Source: Cystobacter fuscus (GTDB lineage: Bacteria > Myxococcota > Myxococcia > Myxococcales > Myxococcaceae). Taken from it: a stretch of DNA of 64,000 bases. The translations under genes and the position numbers were made by a program. Location: the NCBI RefSeq assembly GCF_002305875.1, contig NZ_CP022098.1, positions 12,276,001 to 12,340,000 of the forward strand, given 5' to 3'. A model generated the notes under the pieces. That model did not search any database. It saw nothing but the letters and a program-made list of their open reading frames with translations, and was not told the DNA's origin. The stretch's first letter is position 1. Each line of letters starts with the position of its first letter. Below, piece by piece: positions 46,281 to 54,818 of the stretch.

Positions 46281-47204
46281 CTACTCCTTCCTGAGGACCT
46301 TCAGGATGCGATCCAGGTCATCGTATGAGAAGTAATCGACTTCCAGGGTGCCTTTTCCGCTGCCTTTTTCGACCAGGCGAACCTTGGTGCCGAGCCGCCG
46401 CTGCATCTCCTCCACGAGGCTCTTCACCTGGGGGCTCTGCTTCTTGGGCGCGGCGGGGGCGGACTCCTTGGCCTTGCCCCCCTTGGCCTGCTGCACGAGC
46501 TTCTCGGTGTCGCGCACGCTGAGCTTCTTGGCGGCCACCTGCGCGGCGAGCTCCTTCATCTCCGGCAGGCGCGGCACGCCGAGCAGCGCCCGGGCATGGC
46601 CCGCGCTGAGCTGCCCCGCGGCCACCAGTCCCTTCACGTCGTCGGGCAGACCGAGCAGGCGCAAGGCATTGGCCACGGTGGGCCGCTCCTTGCCCACGCG
46701 CTGGGCCACCTGGTCCTGGGTGAGGCCGAACTCCTCGACGAGCCGGTGGTAGCCCTCGGCCTCTTCCATGGGGTTGAGGTCCGAGCGCTGGAGGTTCTCC
46801 ACGAGCGCGAGCTCGAAGGCCTCCACCTCGGTGACCTCGCGCACGATGGCGGGGATTTCGTGCAGGCCCGCGGCCTGGGAGGCGCGCCAGCGGCGCTCGC
46901 CGGCGATGAGCTTGTAGCCACCCGCGCCGTCCTTGCGCACGAGCACCGGCTGCAACACGCCCTGGGCCTTGATGGACTCGGTGAGCTCGCGCAGCTTCTC
47001 CTCGTCGAACTGGCGGCGCGGCTGGAGCGTGTCGCGCTGGATGGCCTCGATGGGCAGCTTGATGAGGCCATTCTTCGGCGGGGGCGGAGGCTCGGGAGGA
47101 GCGGCCACCACGCTCGCGCCCGCGGGCACGGGTGGAGCCGCCTGGGGGATGAGGGCGGAGAGGCCGCGGCCCAACGCCCGCTTCTGCTTGTCACCATTCA
47201 GCAC
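46281..47204 (-). CDS. parB: chromosome-partition protein ParB
   Basis: A 307-residue parS-binding CTPase. The N-terminal tail R-A-L-G-R-G-L-S-A-L-I-P stimulates ParA in this family. The CTP-binding motif is G-E-R-R-W-R-A-S (about residue 100) and a helix-turn-helix (L-T-Q-D-Q-V-A-Q-R-V-G-K-E-R-P-T-V) lies near 165. The C-terminal dimer domain ends the protein. The GTG at 47204 is preferred: GGGAG lies eight bases upstream, and a strong hairpin would cover the ribosome site of the alternative GTG at 47219. The start region therefore appears to be under hairpin control. Confidence 0.92.
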   Translation of the reverse strand: MLNGDKQKRALGRGLSALIPQAAPPVPAGASVVAAPPEPPPPPKNGLIKLPIEAIQRDTLQPRRQFDEEKLRELTESIKAQGVLQPVLVRKDGAGGYKLIAGERRWRASQAAGLHEIPAIVREVTEVEAFELALVENLQRSDLNPMEEAEGYHRLVEEFGLTQDQVAQRVGKERPTVANALRLLGLPDDVKGLVAAGQLSAGHARALLGVPRLPEMKELAAQVAAKKLSVRDTEKLVQQAKGGKAKESAPAAPKKQSPQVKSLVEEMQRRLGTKVRLVEKGSGKGTLEVDYFSYDDLDRILKVLRKE

Positions 47205-47218
47205 TGCGAGAACTCCCA

Positions 47219-47257
47219 CCGGGCCTTCCCGGCCATTGCCAGTCCGGGAAGGCCCGG
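47219..47257 (-). promoter_or_regulatory. 14-base-pair hairpin at the parB start
   Basis: CCGGGCCTTCCCGG (47219-47232) pairs perfectly with CCGGGAAGGCCCGG (47244-47257) around an 11-base loop, directly upstream of the parB GTG at 47204. It could act as a terminator or attenuator between parA and parB, or shape parB translation. Both would set the ParA:ParB ratio. Confidence 0.6.
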
Positions 47258-47431
47258 ACGGCCAGGTCCTTGGAGTGTCACCGCGGGGAACCTGGACGAC
47301 CCCGCGGGCGGTGCGCGACAGGCGGGCCCCCAGGGGGCTCTCGCACGGCGAACCGATCCACCACTTCAGCGGCCCGCTTCCCCCGCGCCGCCCGACATGA
47401 CTCGGGGACGCGGGGTGGGGGCCGGGGGCGC

Positions 47432-48223
47432 TCAAGCCCGGGGCTGGACGGGAGGCGGCGCGGGCTCGCGCTGCATGATCTCCCGGCCGAGCGCGAGGTA
47501 GCTCTCGCAGCCCTTGGACTTGATGTCATAGAGGATGATGGGCTTGCCGAAGGAGGGGCACTCGGCGAGGCGCACGTTGCGCGGCACCACGGAGGAGAAG
47601 ACCTGCTCCTTGAAGAAGCCGCGCACGTCGTCCACCACCTGGTTGGCGATGTTGGCGCGCGAGTCGAACATGGTGAGGAGGATCCCCTCCATCTTCAGCT
47701 CCGGGTTGAAGGCCTGGCGCACCAGATCGATGGTGTGGTTGAGCTGGGACAGGCCCTCGAGCGCGTAGTACTCGCACTGCAGGGGGATGAGGACCGAGTC
47801 GGCGGCGATGAGCGAGTTGAGCGTGAGCAGGCCGAGCGACGGCGGGCAGTCGATGAGGATGTAGTCGTACTGGTCGGCGAGCGGGCGGAGCGCGTCGCGC
47901 AGGCGGAACTCGCGCCGCTCCTGGCCCACGAGCTCGACCTCGGCGCCGGTGAGGTCCGGGGTGGCGGGGACCACCTGGAGGTAGCGCAGCTCGGTGGAGT
48001 GGAGCAGCTCGCTCATGGGGCGGCCGCCGAGCAGGGCGTCATAGACGGTGCCCTGGAGCTGCTCGCGCTTGAGTCCGAGCCCGCTGCCGGCATTGCCCTG
48101 GGGATCCATGTCGACCAGGAGCGTCTTGCGCTCGGCCGAGGCGAGGCTGGCGGCGAGATTGATGGCGGTGGTCGTCTTGCCGACGCCGCCCTTCTGGTTG
48201 GAGATGCAGATGATTCGACCCAC
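47432..48223 (-). CDS. parA: chromosome-partition ATPase ParA
   Basis: A 263-residue Soj/ParA-type ATPase with the deviant Walker [11 protein letters not shown] (about residues 10-19), the D-M-D-P-Q-G-N motif, and I-D-C-P-P-S-L-G. It binds DNA non-specifically in its ATP form and drives segregation of ParB-parS complexes. The GTG at 48223 has AAGGA about nine bases upstream. Longer frames run into the parS array and are not used. It lies directly beside the parS cluster. Confidence 0.93.
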   Translation of the reverse strand: MGRIICISNQKGGVGKTTTAINLAASLASAERKTLLVDMDPQGNAGSGLGLKREQLQGTVYDALLGGRPMSELLHSTELRYLQVVPATPDLTGAEVELVGQERREFRLRDALRPLADQYDYILIDCPPSLGLLTLNSLIAADSVLIPLQCEYYALEGLSQLNHTIDLVRQAFNPELKMEGILLTMFDSRANIANQVVDDVRGFFKEQVFSSVVPRNVRLAECPSFGKPIILYDIKSKGCESYLALGREIMQREPAPPPVQPRA

Positions 48224-48403
48224 GTGGCCCGTCCTTGGGGAAAGCCTGTAGCGACGCCATTGATCCATCAAACCGGGAGCTGATCCAGTCCACGGCCAGA
48301 TCAACCTCTAACCCGCCCGCCTGACATGCTTCCGGGCCCGGCCGGACCCCGCGGAGGGCGGAGGAGGCGGTCCCCGGAGGTCCAGAGCCGGACCCGGGGA
48401 GAG

Positions 48404-49569
48404 GTTTCACGTGGAACACCCGGGCGCCTTCTCGGATGCCCGTTCCACGTGGAACACGGCGGGCGAGGGGTTCCGTTCCCGTGGGCCCCGTGGACCCGAG
48501 ACGTCCGGTGGAACTCCGCATCGGCCGGGCTCCGGGAAACACCGCGCCCGGACCGGACTGGAGACGCGGAACGGAGGGAGGGACCGGGGATGTGCCGGGG
48601 ACGTGGCGGCGTGAAGTTCCACGTGGAACGGGGGCACGGGATCGAGCGCGGCCCGCGCACCCGCGGAAAGAACCCCTGCCCCACCCGAGGGCCTCCAGCC
48701 CGGCGCTCCGGGAAGAAGGGTTCGGACGTTCCACCTCACGAAGAAGGCTCCGGCTGTTCCACGTGGAACACGGAAGAAGCACCTCACGGAAGGTTCCACG
48801 TGGAACACGGTGGAGCGGCTCCCCCACCCATCTCCGCCAGCGCGGAGTCCATCGGTCCGGCGCTCCGGCCGTTCCACGTGGAACAGGGGCCCACGCATCA
48901 ACGCCCATCCCGCCCCCTGAACTCCGCCCCTTCCGGTTCCTGGTTCCAACCCCGGAAAGGTGCGGGACGTTCCACGTGGAACATGGGACTCGTGTCCGAA
49001 CCCCTCCTTCTTTCCGCCCCTCCGCCATCCCGTCCGGCCACGGTTCCGCCGCCGGAAGGAGGGGGGAGACGTTCCACGTGGAACGTGGTGAAGCACCTCC
49101 CTCACCTGTCTCCGCAAGCGCGGAGTCCACCGGTCCGGTGCTCCCGCCGTTCCACGTGGAACACGAGCCCCGTGCATCAACCCCCTTCCCGCCCCCGCGT
49201 CCCTCCCGCCTTCCCGTCCAGACCCCGGCCGCCGGAAAGGTGTTGGGGACGTTCCACGTGGAACGTGATGTCCGAACCAGGAGAAGGATGTCCCCCTCTT
49301 CTGGGCCCGCTGGAGGATGGAGGCGGTAGCGTCCCCTCCCCTTTCGGAGTTGGGGCGGCCGAACCGCGAGGGACTCCGCCGGGGAGCGGGGACAGGTCCA
49401 CGTTCCACGTGGAACACGCCCGGGAGCAGTGCCGGGTCCGGGAGGTTCCCAGAAGGTGCGGCGGGAGGTCGGGGCGGAGTGCGGCTCCCGCTGGGGCTCA
49501 GGCAGGAATGGACACTGCATCGGTGCATCCAGTCCGCGGCACGGAGCGAGGCAGCGTTCCACGTGGAAC
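48404..49569. repeat. parS cluster (12 ParB-binding sites)
   Basis: Eleven perfect copies of GTTCCACGTGGAAC start at 48442, 48616, 48756, 48793, 48871, 48969, 49071, 49149, 49251, 49402 and 49556. A twelfth with one mismatch (GTTTCACGTGGAAC) is at 48404. Spacing is 37-174 bases. This 16-base-class palindrome is the parS sequence bound by ParB in many bacteria, including Myxococcus. ParB should load here and spread, and the ParA-driven origin segregation should act on this region. No genes are credible inside the array: long open frames there only repeat the site as peptide. Confidence 0.97.
48793..49264 (+). repeat. ~280-base tandem duplication inside the parS cluster
   Basis: The three-site block starting at 48793 (sites 48793, 48871, 48969) is repeated at 49071, 49149 and 49251, offset by 278-282 bases. 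The spacers are clearly related as well, for example the GCGGAGTCC stretch before sites 48871 and 49149. The copies have diverged in spacers but not in the sites. Confidence 0.8.
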
Positions 49570-49655
49570 ACCAGCGTCGGCGCTCGTCAGACCCATCCGA
49601 TAGTTCCCCGGTCCGGCTGCCCACGCATGGGTAGTCCTCGTCCCGGGAGTTCCTC

Positions 49656-50321
49656 ATGAGGCCAGGTTGGACCGTGGTGTCCCTGCTGCTCCTCGCCGGG
49701 TGTGGTTCCACCAACGGCGCGAGCAGTTCGTTCGAACCGAAGCGCACGCCCGCACCGGGTGCCAGGCCCGCCGTGAAGAAGGAGCTGCCCTGGTTGAGCG
49801 TACCGGGCGGGCGGATGCGGACGACCCTCTTCTACGGACCCTGGCAGTGCCGCCAGGAGTTCATGAACGACTGCCAGGTGCAGTGCGCCCTCGAAGGTCG
49901 TGCGCTCAAGGGCTGCATGTGGCTGGCCGACCTCAAGTTCGACTGGGAGGGCCACCTCATCCTCCTGCCCGTTCCCGTCGAGGGCGGGAGCCGCTACGGC
50001 ATCTATCACTGCTGCTGCGACTACCCCTCGTTGTCGACCCAGGAGACCACGAGCCGCCGTAGGGAGTGGGAGCGGATCCGGAAGTCCTTTCGTCAGAGCT
50101 GGAGCGAGAAGTTCGGGGCCTGGCCCAGCAGTGGCAATAAGGCCTGGCCGGGGCACCACATCCGGGATCTCTGGCACAGCGGAGACCCCGTGGATCCCAA
50201 CAACGTCTTTCCCGCCCAGCCGGACGTTCACGACCTCTACAACCGGGCGTACCCCACCTGCTACGCGGGGCAAGCTCCCTGGAATACAACCGGGCCCGAC
50301 GTGCCCTACACCGACCATTGA
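49656..50321 (+). CDS. SitA-like lipoprotein toxin with HNH/GHH-type nuclease tail
   Basis: A 221-residue lipoprotein with a clear lipobox (L-L-L-A-G-C, Cys16). The middle is Cys-rich (W-Q-C-R-Q-E-F, N-D-C-Q-V-Q-C, then H-C-C-C-D-Y), consistent with the TIGR02269 myxobacterial lipoprotein family. The C-terminus has a P-G-H-H-I-R-D-L-W segment followed by D-P-V-D-P-N-N-V-F-P and a downstream His (D-V-H-D), the pattern of a His-Me finger nuclease of the GHH/WHH toxin class. The ATG has a GGAG site. The SUKH immunity gene overlaps the stop by four bases (ATGA). It lies between the parS cluster and rsmG. Confidence 0.8.
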   Translation: MRPGWTVVSLLLLAGCGSTNGASSSFEPKRTPAPGARPAVKKELPWLSVPGGRMRTTLFYGPWQCRQEFMNDCQVQCALEGRALKGCMWLADLKFDWEGHLILLPVPVEGGSRYGIYHCCCDYPSLSTQETTSRRREWERIRKSFRQSWSEKFGAWPSSGNKAWPGHHIRDLWHSGDPVDPNNVFPAQPDVHDLYNRAYPTCYAGQAPWNTTGPDVPYTDH

Positions 50322-50797
50322 CGATGACCACGCCCATGAGCCGCCTGCTGGCGGAAATCTCCCGCGACCACTTTCCGTACGCGCCCGCCACGCCCGAGGC
50401 GATCGCGGCGTTCGAGCATCGAGTGGGCTGGAAGTTGGATCCGGACCTGCGCGCCTTCTACCTGCACTGCGATGGCGCCGAATTGATCGAACGGCTCCCC
50501 GACTCGCCCTATCAGATACTTCCTCTCGCGGACATCGTCCGGGCCCGGGTGGCCATCTACGGCGAGGATGACGATCAGTGGGGTCCCGCCTCGGTGTACG
50601 CCCTGTGCGATGTGCAGGACGGCAACTACGTGCTGGTGGACGTGGCCCGTCAGGAGGACGGGCGCTACCCCCTCATCGACGGCTACCACGAGGCCTGGCC
50701 CGATCCGAAGTACTGCTCCCAGGTCGCCCGCTCCTTCTCGGAGTTCCTCGAGCAGGTCCTGCGCACCCGGCGCAACCTCTACTGGCTGGGCGAATGA
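50318..50797 (+). CDS. SUKH (SMI1/KNR4) family immunity protein
   Basis: A 159-residue SMI1/KNR4-type protein: helix P-E-A-I-A-A-F-E-H-R-V-G-W-K-L-D-P-D-L-R, then F-Y-L-H-C-D-G-A-E-L, then a strand region with I-L-P-L-A-D-I and a C-terminal S-F-S-E-F-L-E-Q helix. SUKH proteins commonly neutralise nuclease toxins. It overlaps the toxin gene by ATGA and is the expected antidote. A strong two-way hairpin follows. Confidence 0.88.
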   Translation: MTMTTPMSRLLAEISRDHFPYAPATPEAIAAFEHRVGWKLDPDLRAFYLHCDGAELIERLPDSPYQILPLADIVRARVAIYGEDDDQWGPASVYALCDVQDGNYVLVDVARQEDGRYPLIDGYHEAWPDPKYCSQVARSFSEFLEQVLRTRRNLYWLGE

Positions 50798-50809
50798 CTC
50801 CCCGGACAT

Positions 50810-50850
50810 GACGAGGGCCGGAGCCCTTCCCTCGGACCCCGGCCCTCGTC
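50810..50850. terminator. bidirectional terminator-like hairpin
   Basis: A perfect 12-base stem, GACGAGGGCCGG (50810-50821) with CCGGCCCTCGTC (50839-50850) and a 17-base loop, between the convergent immunity gene and rsmG. It should end transcripts from both sides. Confidence 0.75.
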
Positions 50851-50888
50851 GTCGCTTCCGTCTGTCTCGCGCCCCCGCGCGCCCTCCC

Positions 50889-51554
50889 CTACTCCGCCCG
50901 CTTCTTGAACGCCGCCACCTGCCGCTCGGCCTGCGAGAACGGCAGCCGGTAGGCCCGCGCCGACACCAACTCCAGTCCCCGCTTCCCCGCCTCCTCCCGC
51001 AGCGCCTCCTCCCCGAGCGCCTTGCCCAGCATCGCCACCACGTGCCCCCCAGGTGCCAGGTACGCCGGCGCCAGGTCCAACCAGTCCGGCAGATCCATGA
51101 ATGCCCGCGCCAGCACCCGCTCCGCTCGAGGCAACCCCTCCGCCTCGGGTCGGCCCTCCGCGCGCGTGTGCACCGCCTTCGTCCCCCCAAGCCCCAACCC
51201 CGGCACCGCCACCACCGCCTTGAGGTAGCCCACCTTCTTGCCCACCGCATCCACCATCGTCACCGACAAGCCCGCCCGCGCCATCTTCAACGGCAGCCCC
51301 GGGAAGCCCGCCCCCGCTCCCACGTCCAGCACGCTCGTGGCCCCCTCCACCTCCGGCAACACCGCCAGCGAGTCCAGGAAGTGTTTCTCCAACACCTCCT
51401 CCGGCGCGGTGATCGCCGTCAGGTTCACCTTCGCGTTCCACTTGAGCAGCTCGCCCATCAGCCGGTACAGCCGCTCGGGCACGTCCTCCCCCACGCCCAC
51501 ACCCAACGCCTCACACCCCCGCCGCAGTTGATCGGCGAAGCGAGAATTGTCCAC
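50889..51554 (-). CDS. rsmG: 16S rRNA (G527) N7-methyltransferase RsmG
   Basis: A 221-residue class I methyltransferase that modifies G527 of 16S rRNA. It has the SAM loop L-D-V-G-A-G-A-G-F-P-G (about residues 73-83), an acidic end of strand two (V-D-A-V-G-K-K), and an R-A-F-M-D-L-P region. It follows mnmG by 110 bases in the same orientation, the conserved origin-proximal order mnmG-rsmG-par. Confidence 0.93.
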   Translation of the reverse strand: MDNSRFADQLRRGCEALGVGVGEDVPERLYRLMGELLKWNAKVNLTAITAPEEVLEKHFLDSLAVLPEVEGATSVLDVGAGAGFPGLPLKMARAGLSVTMVDAVGKKVGYLKAVVAVPGLGLGGTKAVHTRAEGRPEAEGLPRAERVLARAFMDLPDWLDLAPAYLAPGGHVVAMLGKALGEEALREEAGKRGLELVSARAYRLPFSQAERQVAAFKKRAE

Positions 51555-51664
51555 AGCCCACCCTCCCTCTCCGGGGCCTCAACCCCTCGAAATGACTGCA
51601 CTCGGGGCCCTCCTCGGAGTTCCCCACACGTTGTCCACACCCCCCTGTGCGATCAGACGCCCCT

Positions 51665-53518
51665 TCAGACACCTCTTCGGGCGCCCTCGCCAAGCCCCTC
51701 GCGCTTGAGCGCCACCAGCAACAGCGAAATCGCCGCCGGCGTCAGCCCCGGCACCCGCCTCGCCTGCCCCACCGTGCCCGGCCGGTGCTTCTCCAGCTTC
51801 TCCACCGCCTCGGCCGACAAGCCCCTCACCCCCCCATACGCGAAGTCCGCCGGAATCCTCCACCCGTCCCACGCCTCCGCCTCCCGCGCCGCCGCCCGCT
51901 CCGCCATCACGATGTAGCCCTCGTACTTCACCTCCACCTCCACCTCCTCCACCACGTCCGCCGCCAGCTCGGGCCACCCCTCCCCCGCTCCCTCCGCCAG
52001 GCTCGCGTACGTCACCTCCGGCCGCTTGAGTCGCGCCGCCAGCCCCGTGCGCTTGAGCCGCTCCACCTCCCCACGCACCGCGCGCTCCCGCGCCTCCACC
52101 CGCTCGGCCAGCTCGCGCCCGACCAGCCCCACCCGCGCCCCGTACCGCACGAGCCTCAGGTCCGCGTTCCCCTCGCGCAGCCGCAGCCGGTGCTCCGAGC
52201 GGCTCGTGAACATCCGGAAGGGCTCGTCCACCCCGCGCGTCACCAGCTCGTCCACCAGCACCGCCCCGTGCGCCTCGTGCCGCCCCAGCTCCAGCGCCGG
52301 CTCGCCCTTCACCTTCAGCCCCGCTTGAATCCCCGCGTACAACCCCTGGAAGGCCGCCTCCTCATAGCCGCTCGTGCCGTTGAGCTGCCCCGCGAAGTAC
52401 AGGCCCTCCACCCGCTTCGTCTCCAGCGTCCCGTGCAACTGCGTGGGCGGCGCGTAGTCGTACTCCACCGCGTAGCCATAGCGCGCCACCTCCACCCGCC
52501 CGAGCCCCGGCAGCGTGCGCAGGAAGTCGAGCTGCACGTCCGCGGGCAGGCTCGTGCTCAGCCCCGCCGGGTACACCAGCGGCGAGTCGGGCCCCTCGGG
52601 CTCGAGGAACACCAGGTGCCGCTCGCGCGCGGAGAAGCGCACCACCTTGTCCTCCAGCGACGGGCAGTAGCGCGGCCCCCGGCCGACGATCTCTCCCTGG
52701 TACAGCGGCGAGCGGTGCAGGTTGTCGCGCAGAATCTGGTGCGTCTCGGGCGTGGTGTACGTGAGCGCGCACGTGACGGCGGGCTGGCACGGAAACCCCG
52801 CGCCCTCCCCGCCCAGCTCCCGCGCCCACTTCGTGCGCAGGGAGAGCGGACGCGGGGGGAAGTCGCCGGGCTGGGGCTCGAGCGCGGCCCAGTCGATGCT
52901 GTCGCGCACCAGCCGCGCCGGGGTGCCCGTCTTGAAGCGGCCGAGCGTGAAGCCCAGCGCGCGCAGCGAGTCGGACAGGCCACGCGCCGCCTCGTCCCCG
53001 AGCCGTCCGCCCACCTCCTTCTTCTCGCCCACGTGCATGAGCGCCTGGAGGAAGGTGCCGGTGGTGAGCAGCACCGCGCGCGCCGCCACCTGCGTGCCGT
53101 CCCCGAGCACCACGCCCGCCACGCGTCCGCCCTCGGCCACCACCTGGGACACCTCGGCCTCGTGCACCGTGAGGCCCGGCTGGCCGAAGAGCACCGCCTG
53201 CATGGCCCGGGCGTAGGCGTCGCGGTCGCACAGCACGCGCGTGGCCTGCACCGCCGGGCCCTTGGAGGCATTGAGCGTCTTGAAGTGCGTGCCGGTGAGG
53301 TCCGCCACCCGGCCCATCTCCCCGCCGAGCGCGTCCAGCTCGCGCACCAGGTGGCCCTTGGCCGTGCCACCCACCGCCGGGTTGCAGCTCATCACCGCGG
53401 CGCGCTCGCGCTTGAGCGTGAGGGCGAGCGTGGACAGGCCCATGCGCGCGCACGCGAGCGCCGCCTCGCTGCCCGCGTGCCCCAGCCCCACCACGATGAC
53501 GTCGTATGCCTGCTTCAT
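51665..53518 (-). CDS. mnmG: tRNA uridine-34 modification enzyme MnmG (GidA)
   Basis: A 617-residue FAD enzyme that, with MnmE, installs carboxymethylaminomethyl groups on wobble uridine. The N-terminus has the dinucleotide fold V-V-G-L-G-H-A-G-S-E-A-A. The family motifs C-N-P-A-V-G-G-T-A-K-G-H and A-G-Q-L-N-G-T-S-G-Y-E-E-A follow. Length matches the family. The ATG at 53518 starts M-K-Q-A-Y-D-V-I-V-V. Confidence 0.96.
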   Translation of the reverse strand: MKQAYDVIVVGLGHAGSEAALACARMGLSTLALTLKRERAAVMSCNPAVGGTAKGHLVRELDALGGEMGRVADLTGTHFKTLNASKGPAVQATRVLCDRDAYARAMQAVLFGQPGLTVHEAEVSQVVAEGGRVAGVVLGDGTQVAARAVLLTTGTFLQALMHVGEKKEVGGRLGDEAARGLSDSLRALGFTLGRFKTGTPARLVRDSIDWAALEPQPGDFPPRPLSLRTKWARELGGEGAGFPCQPAVTCALTYTTPETHQILRDNLHRSPLYQGEIVGRGPRYCPSLEDKVVRFSARERHLVFLEPEGPDSPLVYPAGLSTSLPADVQLDFLRTLPGLGRVEVARYGYAVEYDYAPPTQLHGTLETKRVEGLYFAGQLNGTSGYEEAAFQGLYAGIQAGLKVKGEPALELGRHEAHGAVLVDELVTRGVDEPFRMFTSRSEHRLRLREGNADLRLVRYGARVGLVGRELAERVEARERAVRGEVERLKRTGLAARLKRPEVTYASLAEGAGEGWPELAADVVEEVEVEVKYEGYIVMAERAAAREAEAWDGWRIPADFAYGGVRGLSAEAVEKLEKHRPGTVGQARRVPGLTPAAISLLLVALKREGLGEGARRGV

Positions 53519-53620
53519 GCCGCTATCTCACGCGCCCGCCCTCCGAAGGCAAGAGGCCCCCTCCCCTCGCTGGCCCGCCCCCCGCTCCCGCCCCCTCGGC
53601 ACGAAGCCACGGGCCCGGAT

Positions 53621-53663
53621 GATTTTCCTCCACCTCTCCAGGCGCCATCGGCTATCCCGCCCG
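53621..53663 (+). promoter_or_regulatory. conserved upstream element, copy 1
   Basis: This 43-base block is repeated upstream of the next gene (54258-54300), both starting GATTTT and containing CCATCGGCTATCCC. In both cases the element ends exactly 78 bases before the start codon. This suggests a shared promoter or operator carried along with the gene duplication. Confidence 0.6.
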
Positions 53664-53740
53664 GGCCCTCGGACCGGGAGTCCGGGGACAACACCTCGCG
53701 GCGCGCGCTCGCGCGACCGCTCCTCCTGGAGATGAACCCC

Positions 53741-54130
53741 ATGAACAACAAGTGGATTGTGTGTCTGGCCCTCGCGCTCACCGGCTGCGGCGGCAGCGGC
53801 CTCGGCGGCACGTGGAAGGGCGAGGCCGCCGGCTGGTCCGTGACCGTGGTGCTCGACGAGGCCACCGAGCAGAGCGGGACGAGCTACTTCACGGGCACCG
53901 TGAGCAGCAACAAGCCGGCCTGCTTCACCAACGGCACCGCGGCGGCCACGCTCGTCAGCGGCAAGACCGCGCAGATCCTGTCCAACTCCTCGGGCTCCGC
54001 CGCCAATACGACCGTCGTGGACATCTCCGGGGAGCTGTCCGGCAACACGCTCGTCGGCTACTTCGAGGCGACCAGCACCGCCTCGGAGTGCGACACGGCT
54101 CGCACCGCCATCACGCTCACGCGCCAGTAA
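53741..54130 (+). CDS. small lipoprotein, tandem paralogue 1
   Basis: A 129-residue lipoprotein with a lipobox Cys near residue 13 (A-L-T-G-C). The mature part has a G-T-W-K-G-E-A-A-G-W-S-V-T-V strand, K-P-A-C-F-T-N-G-T-A and a C-terminal C-D-T-A-R-T-A-I-T-L-T-R-Q. The next gene encodes a clear paralogue. The start at 53741 is chosen over 53732 because the shared upstream element then lies at the same distance as in the paralogue. Function is unknown. Confidence 0.7.
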   Translation: MNNKWIVCLALALTGCGGSGLGGTWKGEAAGWSVTVVLDEATEQSGTSYFTGTVSSNKPACFTNGTAAATLVSGKTAQILSNSSGSAANTTVVDISGELSGNTLVGYFEATSTASECDTARTAITLTRQ

Positions 54131-54142
54131 CCCGAGTCCCGC

Positions 54143-54185
54143 AGGCGGCTCCTGGCTTCCCGACCCCTCGCGCCGGGAGCCGCCT
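54143..54185 (+). terminator. hairpin after lipoprotein 1
   Basis: AGGCGGCTCC pairs with GGAGCCGCCT across a 23-base loop, starting 13 bases past the stop. Confidence 0.5.
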
Positions 54186-54257
54186 CGGCCCCCCCCTCCA
54201 GCGGCCCCCTCCTCACTCCCCGTCCGTCCCCCGAGGTCTCGCCAACTGTTCAGTGGA

Positions 54258-54300
54258 GATTTTTCTCCACCGACCCAGGTTCCATCGGCTATCCCACCGG
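54258..54300 (+). promoter_or_regulatory. conserved upstream element, copy 2
   Basis: Second copy of the element at 53621-53663, again ending 78 bases before the start codon of the downstream paralogue. Both copies contain CCATCGGCTATCCC. Confidence 0.6.
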
Positions 54301-54377
54301 AACACCTTGGCCGCGGGCCCGGGTGCAGCACCTCGCGGCCGGGCGCGTAACCTGCTTCTCACTGGAGAGGACTCATC

Positions 54378-54818
54378 ATGAAGAACTGGATTCTGTGTGT
54401 CGCCCTCGTCGTCGCCGGCTGCAACGCATGCGGTGGTGACGACGGTGGTGGCGGCGGTGGCGGCGGCGGCGGTGGTGGTGGCGGCGGCACCAACGCCTAC
54501 CTCGGCACGTGGAAGGGCGAGGTCTCCGGCTGGTCGGTGAGCCTGGTGATCAAGGAGGCCACCGAGCTGAACGGCGTGACCTTCGTCACGGGCACGGCCA
54601 GCACCAACAAGGCCTCCTGCTTCAGCACCGGCGACCTGAGCGGCAACTTCAACCCCACCTCGGGCGCGACCCTCACCGCCGTCAGCAACGACGGCAACAC
54701 GCAGATCAACGTCCTGGGCCCCGTGGCCAACGGCAAGATCACCGCCAAGGTCGAGGCGCAGGGCGAAACCGCCGACTGCACCTTCCAGAGCCTCTCCACC
54801 ACGTTCACCCGTCAGTAG
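54378..54818 (+). CDS. small lipoprotein, tandem paralogue 2, with poly-Gly linker
   Basis: A 146-residue lipoprotein related to the previous gene throughout (G-T-W-K-G-E-V-S-G-W-S-V-S-L, K-A-S-C-F-S-T-G-D-L, C-terminal T-F-T-R-Q). It differs in a run of 15 Gly just after the lipid-anchored Cys, probably a flexible tether from the membrane. The gene and its promoter-like element look tandemly duplicated. Function is unknown. Confidence 0.75.
   Translation: MKNWILCVALVVAGCNACGGDDGGGGGGGGGGGGGGGTNAYLGTWKGEVSGWSVSLVIKEATELNGVTFVTGTASTNKASCFSTGDLSGNFNPTSGATLTAVSNDGNTQINVLGPVANGKITAKVEAQGETADCTFQSLSTTFTRQ

Noticed and set aside
48039-49747. Long open frames on both strands across the parS cluster
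   Set aside because: Their peptides only repeat the translated parS palindrome (S-T-W-N, V-P-R-G-T, F-H-V-E). They are by-products of the repeats and overlap parA and the array.
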